Shown piece by piece: positions 28,308 to 36,631 of a stretch of DNA of 64,000 nucleotides (the stretch's first letter is position 1; the number at the start of each line of letters is the position of its first letter). The DNA is from Nevskiaceae bacterium (GTDB lineage: Bacteria; Pseudomonadota; Gammaproteobacteria; Steroidobacterales; Steroidobacteraceae). Location of the stretch: NCBI GenBank assembly GCA_018883185.1, contig VEQP01000009.1:32329-96328 (forward strand), in the 5' to 3' direction. The translations under genes were made by a program, and so were the position numbers. The notes beneath the pieces were generated by a model. The model saw only the letters and a program-made list of their open reading frames with translations, did not search any database and had not been told where the DNA came from.

Positions 28308-29209
28308 ACGACAAGCCTGTATCACGGCGTGAGGTGCTGCAGACGGCGGCCATTGCGGGGCTTGCGCCGCTGATCGCAGCGGCTCCCGTCGAGGCCAATC
28401 AACCGCGTCCCAGTGGCGAGCGCGGGTACGCCCGCGGTCCGCATGGCCAAGTGCACTACCACGACAACCAGGGCGCGAGTGCGGTGCCGTTGCTGTTACT
28501 GCATCAGGCGCCGATGTCACATCGGCAATTCGATGCGGTGTACGGTCCTTTGAAACAGCGTGGGGTTCGCGCCATCGGCATCGACATGCCGGGCTTTGGC
28601 ATGTCGGATCCGACCCCATTCGTGCCCACGGTGGCTGACTGGGCGAGTTCCGTTGCCGCGGTGCTCGATCATCTGCGCATCCGTCAAGCTGATGTGCTCG
28701 GTCATCACACCGGTGCGTTGCTCGCCACCGAGGTTGCGCTGCAGTATCCCAAGCGTGTGCGACGGGTGATTTTGAACGGGCCTTTCCCGATCAACGAATC
28801 CGAGCGGGCGATGTTTCTCGCCGACTTGCAGAAGACGGAAATCGACTTTGAATATCGCGCCGATGGCACTCACCTGTCGGAGAGTTTCGTCAAGCGCTCG
28901 AAGTTCTATGGGCCAGACGCCGACCCGCGACACATCACGCGCATCCAGGTGGAAAAGTTCATGGGTTACGGACCGTTTTGGTACGGCCACAATGCCGCCT
29001 ATCGCTACGATCACGCCAGCACGCTGCCCTTGCTGAAGCACCCGACGCTGATACTCACCAACACCGGCGACATGGCGTACCCGATGGCGCAGCGCGCGCG
29101 GCAGATGCGCCCGGACATGGCCTATGTGGAGCTGCAGGGCGGCAACGTCGACATCGTCGATCAGGCGACCGAGGCCTGGAGCGACGCTGTGAAGGCTTTC
29201 GTAGCGTAA
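28304..29209 (+). CDS. Alpha/beta-hydrolase-fold protein with G-H-H-T-G elbow and twin-arginine-like signal
   Basis: VSRREVLQTAAIAGLAPLIAAA leader; LLLLHQAPMSHRQF; ADVLGHHTGALLATEVAL; NTGDMAYP; ATGA overlap. Confidence 0.8.
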   Translation: MNDKPVSRREVLQTAAIAGLAPLIAAAPVEANQPRPSGERGYARGPHGQVHYHDNQGASAVPLLLLHQAPMSHRQFDAVYGPLKQRGVRAIGIDMPGFGMSDPTPFVPTVADWASSVAAVLDHLRIRQADVLGHHTGALLATEVALQYPKRVRRVILNGPFPINESERAMFLADLQKTEIDFEYRADGTHLSESFVKRSKFYGPDADPRHITRIQVEKFMGYGPFWYGHNAAYRYDHASTLPLLKHPTLILTNTGDMAYPMAQRARQMRPDMAYVELQGGNVDIVDQATEAWSDAVKAFVA

Positions 29210-29212
29210 CGC

Positions 29213-29938
29213 TTAGGAGGCGAGCGCCACCGTCACCTTGTTGTCGGCACCGATATCCGACACGCTGATGGGCACCCCCATGGCAGCGGCGTAACCCAGC
29301 AGTCGTGGCTTCAGCCAGCTCTCGTGCATCTCGGCATCGCTGAGGTCGAACTGGCCCGAGCGCCGCGCTTCGGCGAGCACATAAGAATAGGGGAAGGTGA
29401 AGGTCCGCTTGCCGGGCTCCACCTTGAGATCGAGACAGAGCTGGTAGAGGCACGCGGTGCGATCGAAAATGCCGGCCAGCGCGATTTCTTTCTCGCCGGT
29501 TTTTTCGATCATGCCTTTGAGGCGCTCGAGCATCGGCTGCATGGTGCGGATGTCGTGCTCGACGTAATCCTCGAGCACGCCGTTGTTCTTGGCGAACTGC
29601 ACCGAGGTCAGGTGCATGTTGACCAGTGCGTCGTTCATTTCGTGTGGATAGGCCGCGGTGTCTTTGAGGGTGCGAATGGCCATGGCCACCGCTTCGCCGA
29701 GCACCTTTTCGCGCCCTTCGAAGCCGCTCGAGGTGGCGAGCATCGCGGCCATGCTCTGCGGAGCGCCGCCGCCTGCCATCATGGCCTTGACCCAGGGCGG
29801 CGGACCGCCGCCTGAGCCGGGTGCGCCGCCGCCGGCGCTCGCCATCATTTTTTTCATGGCCCAGGAAATGAGCTTTGCCTTGAGGCCCTTCTTGGTCGGG
29901 GCAGGCGGTGTGGCCGCGCGTTCTGCAGTGACAGACAT
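29213..29938 (-). CDS. Hypothetical protein with Gly/Pro/Met-rich N-terminal segment
   Basis: Codon-consistent ORF; MMASAGGGAPGSGGGPPPWVKAMMAGGGAP low-complexity N-terminus. Confidence 0.55.
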   Translation of the reverse strand: MSVTAERAATPPAPTKKGLKAKLISWAMKKMMASAGGGAPGSGGGPPPWVKAMMAGGGAPQSMAAMLATSSGFEGREKVLGEAVAMAIRTLKDTAAYPHEMNDALVNMHLTSVQFAKNNGVLEDYVEHDIRTMQPMLERLKGMIEKTGEKEIALAGIFDRTACLYQLCLDLKVEPGKRTFTFPYSYVLAEARRSGQFDLSDAEMHESWLKPRLLGYAAAMGVPISVSDIGADNKVTVALAS

Positions 29939-29967
29939 GGTGACTCCTCCTGGCGCTGGTTATACCC

Positions 29968-30546
29968 CTAGTTGCCGCCGTCGTACACGAGTTCGAACTC
30001 TTCGATCCAGAATGGCATCTCCGCCGACACCTCAAGGCCGAAGGGTTGCAGGTGATTGTTCCAATAGAACGTGTGCAAGGGGACCCAGGTTGCTGGATCC
30101 CGCACCGGCGATCCGTCGATGACCGTATGTTCGGCGCGGACGGCGCCAAAGATCGCGCTGTCGACGCGTACCACACGAGTGAGCAGCACAGGCTTGCCCC
30201 CCATGTCGATGAGCACGAGCAAGCGGCCGACGGCCGGTGTGGGTGAGCCCGTGCGTTCGACGATCCAAGGGAGGGTGAAGGTGCCGCGTTTGTCGCCGGA
30301 GCGAATCAGTTCGAAGATCTGCAAGGTGCTGTCGGCGTCGAGTCCGATCCAGCGGACCTCGACGTTGTCGGCGGTCGGTACTAGGGCCGGGTTGGCCTGC
30401 TGCGCGCGGGCGCAAAAGGCTTGAATGCTCTCGGCAGAGGGCACGATGGCGGGTGCTGGCAAATACACGGACCAACCTCCAAAGGGTGAACGACGGGTGA
30501 TGAAGCCTGCCGAATGTAGCAAGTCCGGCTGGTATCCCGCAGCCAT
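29968..30546 (-). CDS. ASCH-like domain protein
   Basis: RWIGLDADSTLQIFELIRSGDKRGTFTLPW ... VRAEHTVIDGSPVRDPATWVPLHTFYWNNH resembles the ASCH fold pattern; start uncertain. Confidence 0.45.
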   Translation of the reverse strand: MAAGYQPDLLHSAGFITRRSPFGGWSVYLPAPAIVPSAESIQAFCARAQQANPALVPTADNVEVRWIGLDADSTLQIFELIRSGDKRGTFTLPWIVERTGSPTPAVGRLLVLIDMGGKPVLLTRVVRVDSAIFGAVRAEHTVIDGSPVRDPATWVPLHTFYWNNHLQPFGLEVSAEMPFWIEEFELVYDGGN

Positions 30547-30609
30547 CGTCCGCAGAATTCCTCACGGTCTCGAAAAGCCTAGGCCGAAATCTCAAATGGG
30601 GGCGGGTCA

Positions 30610-31662
30610 ATGAAACGATGGCAGCAGGTGGTAACAACCGCGTTGGTCGGTGCAGTGATAAGCGGGTTTGGTGTGCGCGCTGCGGCCGGGCCCGCCCACG
30701 ATCCGTCGCGGCAGGAGCTCGAGTCGATTCTCGCCGATCTCATCGCCTGGTTGCCGGGAGGTTGGGATTCCTACCCTCAAGTGCACTTCGAGCGCCGCTA
30801 TCGCATGCCTGCCGAGGGCGAGCATGAGCACTGGCACCATATCTTCGAACGTATTGACGCGCCGCAGATTGGTGAAGTGGTGTTCTACGGTCAAATAAAT
30901 CCGGGCGGGCGCGATGCGCCGATGATGCATCGCTCGCAAATTATCTACAAAGTCTGGATCGACGAGCAGCGTGGTGTGGTGGTCGTCAACGGGCAGGGCC
31001 CGGCCGATCCGGACAAGTACATCGATCTGCACGAGCGTCCGGAGTTGTGGAAAGAAGTCCGCATGCGTGATCCGGCCAAGATCAACTGCGATTTCATCTG
31101 GCGCCGCGATGGCGAGCAAATCGTCGGGGTGCTCGACGGCAAGGCGCCGGCCGGTCGCACGCAAGGGCCGGGCACCTGCACCTACATGGTCAACAATACC
31201 GATGTGCGTTTCATCGCCGATGCGGAGTGGGTGCTATCGCCTGAGGTGTTCTGGGACTACGACCTGAACGAAATGGCTGGTCACCAATTCATTGGTCGAA
31301 AGGACAAAACCCATATCAAGATGTACCGGGCGCGCGGCTATGACTGTCGTGTGCGCGACGCCGCAGGCGAGCGTCGCTGGCAGGCCTACGATCGCGGCGC
31401 GAAACTCGCTGTACGAACCTCGGCCGGTGAGCGCCAGCTGATGCTATTGCGCGCGCCGATGCCCGATGCGTCCGGGCGAGGCATGCACGATAAGTTGCGC
31501 TTGCTGCTGCAGAAGTCCGGTGAAGAGGCGCCGCTGCAGCAAACCGAGTCCGAGCCGCGTGCGACCTCGATTGCGCTCGAGCACGAAGGCGTGAGCGTGC
31601 AGTGTTCGCTCGCACCGTCACTGCCGCGCATGCACAAGGCGGATGCCTCAGCCGCGCGGTGA
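30610..31662 (+). CDS. Exported CpcT/CpeT-like family protein
   Basis: Signal peptide; NCDFIWRRDGEQIVGVLDGKAPAGRTQGPGTCTYMVNNTDVRFIADAEWVLSP resembles the CpcT/CpeT core. Confidence 0.55.
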   Translation: MKRWQQVVTTALVGAVISGFGVRAAAGPAHDPSRQELESILADLIAWLPGGWDSYPQVHFERRYRMPAEGEHEHWHHIFERIDAPQIGEVVFYGQINPGGRDAPMMHRSQIIYKVWIDEQRGVVVVNGQGPADPDKYIDLHERPELWKEVRMRDPAKINCDFIWRRDGEQIVGVLDGKAPAGRTQGPGTCTYMVNNTDVRFIADAEWVLSPEVFWDYDLNEMAGHQFIGRKDKTHIKMYRARGYDCRVRDAAGERRWQAYDRGAKLAVRTSAGERQLMLLRAPMPDASGRGMHDKLRLLLQKSGEEAPLQQTESEPRATSIALEHEGVSVQCSLAPSLPRMHKADASAAR

Positions 31663-32568
31663 ATCGGCCGTGGTGTGGCGTAGTCGCCGTTGCAGGTAGG
31701 GCTGCGCAAACACCACGCCGAGAATCAACGCCACGCCAAGGTAAAACCGCGGGGTGAGTTCCGCGTACTCCCGAAAGAGCAGGGCGGCGATGACGATGGC
31801 GTAAACAGGCTCCAGATTGAGCGCCAGCTGCGTTGTGAACGCAGTGATGTGGCGCAGCGCACGTAGAAAGAGCAGGAAGGGCAGCAGCGTGCACAGCAGC
31901 GAGAGCAGCAGGAGCCAGCCGAAATCACTCAGGCTTGGTGGCTGTAACGTAGCGTCGACGCCGAGCGTCATTGACCCCACGAGTGCGAGGAACAGCCCGC
32001 TGCTCGTCATCTGTACGAAGGTGATGGCTGCAGGGTCGCCGCGGGTGACGTAGCGTTTGTTGAGGGTGGCAAAGAGTGCCGTCAGGAAGGCGGCCACCGT
32101 GCCGATGAGCACGCCCGTCTGCATGGCGATGGGCACGCCGCCGACCAGCAGCCATACACCCGGCAGTGCCAGCACTCCGAGTAGCAGTTCATCGGTTTGG
32201 TGGCGGCGGCCTGTCAGTGCGGGCTCGATGATGGCGGCGAAAATAGTGCTCAGCGCTAGACAGGCGACCGCGACCGACGCGTTGGCGATCTTGATGGCAG
32301 CAAAGAAAGCGAGCCAGTGGAGGGCAATGACGCAGCTGATGGCGGCGAACAGGGCGACGTTGCGTGCCCCCAGCGCGCGCAGCTCGCGCCACACTCGCGG
32401 GACGATAGCGAGCGTAGCGGCCACGATACCTACGCGCCAGATGACGAGTGCCATCGCCGGGAGCGCAATCAGTTTGCCGAGAATCGCCGTGAAGCCCCAC
32501 AGCAGCACGCAGGCGTGGATCTGCCATAGCGCCTTGCGCTCGGCTGAGCGGCTCTGGAGCATCGGCAC
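31648..32568 (-). CDS. DMT superfamily (EamA) transporter
   Basis: Two EamA-like repeats, ~10 hydrophobic segments, GALSLNLEPVYAIVIAALLFRE-type motif. Confidence 0.85.
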   Translation of the reverse strand: MPMLQSRSAERKALWQIHACVLLWGFTAILGKLIALPAMALVIWRVGIVAATLAIVPRVWRELRALGARNVALFAAISCVIALHWLAFFAAIKIANASVAVACLALSTIFAAIIEPALTGRRHQTDELLLGVLALPGVWLLVGGVPIAMQTGVLIGTVAAFLTALFATLNKRYVTRGDPAAITFVQMTSSGLFLALVGSMTLGVDATLQPPSLSDFGWLLLLSLLCTLLPFLLFLRALRHITAFTTQLALNLEPVYAIVIAALLFREYAELTPRFYLGVALILGVVFAQPYLQRRLRHTTADSPRG

Positions 32569-32595
32569 GGGAAAAGCGGTGCGCTGTTGGGTTCG

Positions 32596-33423
32596 TCAGG
32601 GGCCGCTGGGTTGCTGAAGAGCGCGAATTTCGGCCATGTCACGCGGCGGCTCGCGCCACAGCGCCGCCTCGCTTTGCACGTATTCGCGGATGCTTTGCGG
32701 CAAGTCCTCGAAGCGATCGACCCGCCACGACACCATGTGCATCACGCCCTTGCCTAGGCCGGCGGGCAAATCGCCGAAGCGCAACCAGCTGATCTGATAC
32801 GGATGCTTGAGTCCCTTCGCGGCTGACTGATCGAAGAAATCGTAATGCTCGAACGACTGACTGCGGGTTCCATCACGCAGTGGAAAGTCGAGAAACAGTG
32901 GTGCCGAAAAGGCGAGTGTTCCGCCGAGACGGCGCGCCATGATGTCCGTGCCGGGGCCGATGCGTTGTATCCGCGCGCCTGCGCCTTGCTCGACCCAGCT
33001 CTCGACGCCGCTGCCGCGCAACTCGTAGGTGATGTACTGGTAGGGGTAGCTGATCGGCGGGAGCGGTTTGCCCTGCCACTCGCGCAGGATCGCGTTGCTC
33101 TGCAAGTCCCGGTACACGAAAGTCTTGCGCGACAGCTGATGCGCCTTGCTCTTCGTGGACTGGGTGGTATCGAGCCGGGCTGCGTCGATGCCTTCCATGC
33201 GCATCAGCGGTTGGCCGCTCGGCGAGCTGTAGACCGTGCCGACGGCATACCAGTACACCGGCTTGCCGGAGCCAACGCGCATCTGCACCCACTGGCGAAA
33301 CACCTCGGGGTCGAAGCCGCGATCGGGACTGGCTGGCTGCGCGGCACCTACGCCGCTGAAGCTCAGGCCGAGACAGAGAACAACGACACCAAAAATGGCT
33401 GCGGGCAGGGGGGATCGGGACAT
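32596..33423 (-). CDS. DUF1838-like protein (paralogue F), exported
   Basis: Signal peptide MSRSPLPAAIFGVVVLCLGLSFSG; FVYRDLQSNAILREWQGKPLPPISYPYQYITYELRG; start set at MSRSPLP; upstream ORF extension not used. Confidence 0.6.
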   Translation of the reverse strand: MSRSPLPAAIFGVVVLCLGLSFSGVGAAQPASPDRGFDPEVFRQWVQMRVGSGKPVYWYAVGTVYSSPSGQPLMRMEGIDAARLDTTQSTKSKAHQLSRKTFVYRDLQSNAILREWQGKPLPPISYPYQYITYELRGSGVESWVEQGAGARIQRIGPGTDIMARRLGGTLAFSAPLFLDFPLRDGTRSQSFEHYDFFDQSAAKGLKHPYQISWLRFGDLPAGLGKGVMHMVSWRVDRFEDLPQSIREYVQSEAALWREPPRDMAEIRALQQPSGP

Positions 33424-33504
33424 GCGAATCTCCTCTTCTGGGAGGGTGTACGAACCGGTGGGGGCGAGGCTACACTGCGCGCCCGAGAACATTGCCGAGT
33501 GTAG

Positions 33505-34083
33505 TTGACCCGAATCATGCGACCCGTATTCCTGCAACGCCCTGCCCGAGCCTTGGTGGTCGGTCTCATTGCCCTCATGGGGCTGGGGACCGCTCGACCC
33601 GTGGTGGCCGATACGCCGGAAGAGCAGGGCGTGGTGCAGGGGCTGCAGCTGGCCCTGTCGGCGCAGGCGGTCGTCATGCAGGGCGTCGTCGATCGTGCTC
33701 TCGGCTACATTGGCATCCCGTACCGCTTCGGGGGCAGCCACCCCGACAAGGGCTTCGATTGCAGCGGGCTCGTCAATCACGTGTTTCGGGAGACGCTAGG
33801 GGTCAGTTTGCCGCGCACATCGCGGCAGTTGGCGACGGTGGGCATTGAAGTGGCGCGCGAGGATCTTCGCGCCGGTGATCTCGTGTTCTTCAATACGCGT
33901 GGTTCGCCAAACTCGCACGTCGGCATCTACCTCGGTGACGGGCGTTTCGTACACGCTCCCCGAGCCCGTACCTTGGTACGGATCGACCAACTCGACGACG
34001 TCGGCTACCGCGGCCGCTTCAATGGGGCTCGGCGGATTGACCCGCTGACCTTCGTCGTCGCAACCGTCGACCCGGCGAGCTGA
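33505..34083 (+). CDS. C40 family (NlpC/P60) peptidase
   Basis: GGSHPDKGFDCSGLVNHVF (catalytic Cys), NSHVGIYLGDGRFVHAP (His). Confidence 0.9.
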   Translation: MTRIMRPVFLQRPARALVVGLIALMGLGTARPVVADTPEEQGVVQGLQLALSAQAVVMQGVVDRALGYIGIPYRFGGSHPDKGFDCSGLVNHVFRETLGVSLPRTSRQLATVGIEVAREDLRAGDLVFFNTRGSPNSHVGIYLGDGRFVHAPRARTLVRIDQLDDVGYRGRFNGARRIDPLTFVVATVDPAS

Positions 34084-34106
34084 TCGCTCGACTCGTTCGC
34101 GAGCAC

Positions 34107-35681
34107 CTAGCCCGACAGCGACAAGTACCGCGATGGATGAGCGTGGCCCGGGTGGTCCATCCAGCCCCGCACGCGTCGTGAGATCAGCCGATGCGAGTTG
34201 CCCGCCCACAGCGGAATCAGCGGCACATCGCGCAACAACAAGTTCTCCGCTTCTCCATATCCGGCGTAACGGGCGGCCAAGGTCAGCTGACGCTCTGCAG
34301 CCGTGACCACCCGGTCGAAGGCCGCATTGCGATAGCGGGTCACGTTCTCGGCCGAGTCGGAGACGAAGCGCAGCAGGAAGTTGGATGCCGAGGGCACGAC
34401 GGCGAAGGCGGCATAGCTGAAAAGATCGTAGTCGCCGCGCTGCAGGGCTGCGCTGTAAGCGCGGCCATCGAGGGGCAGCAGCTCCAGATCCACGCCGATG
34501 GGCTTCCACATCGCAGCCACTGCCAGATACATCTTGCGGCCCGTCGGGCTCGTTGGAAAACCGATGCCTAGACGCAGCCGTCCGGCGCCGACGCTTTGGC
34601 GTACCAAGGCGCGCGCCGTGTCGAGTCGCTGCGCCATGGCGGCGGCGCTGTCGGCGGGTTTACGCAAGGCCGGATAGCCCGGGATCCCGGGCGGCAGCAC
34701 GCTGTTCCACGGCTGCTCGCCGAGGCCACGCACCTTGCCAACGAGCACATTGCGGTCGACCGCGAGCGAGAGCGCGCGGCGCAGTTCCGGCTTGTCTAGC
34801 GGCGCGCGGGCGATGTTGATGCCGATGGCGCCGAGCGCGCATTCCGGTGAACTGCGCAGGGCGTTGCCGAGTTCGCGGCGCGCTGCCGCGTAGTTGCCCA
34901 TGTCCTCGATCGAGGCAATGTCCGCCTGTCCAAGTCTGAACAGCCGCAGCCGCGTGCTGTCGTCGTAGCCGGTGAGCCATTCGATGTTCTCGATGGCGAC
35001 TTCGGCTGCCGCATAGAACCGCGGATTGCGCCGCAGCTTCAAATCTTTGGCGCCCGCCGCCCACGACTCGAGCCGATAAGGCCCATTGCTGACGATCAGC
35101 GTAGGCTTTGCCCATTCGCGCCCGTGAACTGCGATCACGTGTTCGGGCACGCAGTAGGCCGTGACGAGATTGACAGGCAATTCCACGTCGGGGTGCTGCA
35201 GGCGGATGACGAGGGTCAACGCATCGGGCGCGCTGACGCCGAGGGTCGAGGGTGGTTTACGGCCGAAGCGCACATCCACCGCGCCCACGATCGAGTCGAG
35301 GCGCGCGGCTTGCGCGGCGCCCGTCTCCGGTTGCAGGTAGCGCCGCAACGTGTAAACGAAATCGCGGGCGGCGAGCGGCTTGCCATCGGACCAACTGAGA
35401 TTGCGTCGCAGGCGGAAGGTCCAGGTGAGTCCATCGGCGCTCGTCGACCACGACTCGGCACACCCTGGCACCACTCGACCTGCGGCATCGGTGACGGCAA
35501 GTCCTGCGAAAAGCTCGGCGGCCATCTCTGCAGTGACCTGACCGGTCGGGCGCTGCGGGTCGAGCGAGGTCAACTCGCTCGAGACCACCCGGCGCAGCAC
35601 GGTGGGAGCCTGCGCGTGAAGCGAAGTGGCCGCACACAGCGAAGCCGCCGAGCCGGCGATGAGAAAGTCCCTGCGTTGCAT
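34107..35681 (-). CDS. ABC-type peptide/solute-binding protein (SBP_bac_5), twin-arginine-like leader
   Basis: MQRRDFLIAGSAASLCAATSLHA leader; ELTSLDPQRPTGQVTAEMAAELFAGL; WTFRLRRNLSWSDGKPLAARDFVYTLRR. Confidence 0.85.
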   Translation of the reverse strand: MQRRDFLIAGSAASLCAATSLHAQAPTVLRRVVSSELTSLDPQRPTGQVTAEMAAELFAGLAVTDAAGRVVPGCAESWSTSADGLTWTFRLRRNLSWSDGKPLAARDFVYTLRRYLQPETGAAQAARLDSIVGAVDVRFGRKPPSTLGVSAPDALTLVIRLQHPDVELPVNLVTAYCVPEHVIAVHGREWAKPTLIVSNGPYRLESWAAGAKDLKLRRNPRFYAAAEVAIENIEWLTGYDDSTRLRLFRLGQADIASIEDMGNYAAARRELGNALRSSPECALGAIGINIARAPLDKPELRRALSLAVDRNVLVGKVRGLGEQPWNSVLPPGIPGYPALRKPADSAAAMAQRLDTARALVRQSVGAGRLRLGIGFPTSPTGRKMYLAVAAMWKPIGVDLELLPLDGRAYSAALQRGDYDLFSYAAFAVVPSASNFLLRFVSDSAENVTRYRNAAFDRVVTAAERQLTLAARYAGYGEAENLLLRDVPLIPLWAGNSHRLISRRVRGWMDHPGHAHPSRYLSLSG

Positions 35682-35686
35682 GGTCC

Positions 35687-36631
35687 TCAGTGCTCGATGA
35701 GCCAGTGGAAAACACCGTGTGGTGCACGGATGATCGCCGTGCGACACACGCTATCACCGATGGACAGTGATTGCGGTGTACTCGCGATCTCGATGCCGGC
35801 GCTGCGGCAGCGCGTCACGAGTGATTCGAGTCCGCTCACCCGCAGGCGCACGCCGATGATACCCCGATTGGGCGCTCGAGCGCGTTCGCGCAAATCGGCG
35901 TAGCTGCCTTCGGGCAGCCCGTAATGAATGATGCCGAGCATCACATCCTCGACCACGCGCCCGTAGTTATTGGCGCGGATATGCAGTGTCTGACTGACGC
36001 CGACCATGCGCGAGAACGATTCGCTCGCGAACTCATAGCGGAAGCCGAGCGGCACGCCGAGCACCTCTTCGTAGAAATGGCGCACCGGCTCGAAATCGCT
36101 CACGGGGCCCGAGCTGCTCTGTACTTCACTGAAGACTCGATCGGTCAGGGTGACGAACTGGGCGGCATCGAGGTTCTGCGGTTCGATGGCCGCGATCATC
36201 ACGCCATCCGGGCCCTTGGCATGGGCTTCGAGAAAGCGCGAACCATCCGGCAGATCGACATGGGCGCCTTCGGAGACCAATTCGAATCCATGGGCTCGCA
36301 GCCGCGCCACGGCGGCGGGGCGGTCCGCAGTGAAGAAGTCGATCATCTTCAACGCATTGCAGGCAACGCCCACGCCGCCCTCGCGGATGATCACGGGCGA
36401 TCCCGGCGAGAACTGCACGAGCCATACGCCGAGTTCCGAGCCCGGCGTGACGAGCCGCATCAGACGTGCGGTCTGACCTGAAACGCCAAACAGCGCGTGA
36501 GTGGCGCCGGCATCGAGTGCAGCGTCACCCACGACCTGCATGCCAATGACATCGACGAACAGTTCCCGTTGGCGGTGCAAGTCCGCCGTGCTGATGATGG
36601 GCCCGTCGATGGATTCGACGCGCCCGCTCAA
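35687..36631 (-). CDS. VOC family protein
   Basis: Two VOC-like modules (STADLHRQRELFVDVIGMQVVGD; VRHFYEEVLGVPLGFRYEF). Confidence 0.75.
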   Translation of the reverse strand: MSGRVESIDGPIISTADLHRQRELFVDVIGMQVVGDAALDAGATHALFGVSGQTARLMRLVTPGSELGVWLVQFSPGSPVIIREGGVGVACNALKMIDFFTADRPAAVARLRAHGFELVSEGAHVDLPDGSRFLEAHAKGPDGVMIAAIEPQNLDAAQFVTLTDRVFSEVQSSSGPVSDFEPVRHFYEEVLGVPLGFRYEFASESFSRMVGVSQTLHIRANNYGRVVEDVMLGIIHYGLPEGSYADLRERARAPNRGIIGVRLRVSGLESLVTRCRSAGIEIASTPQSLSIGDSVCRTAIIRAPHGVFHWLIEH

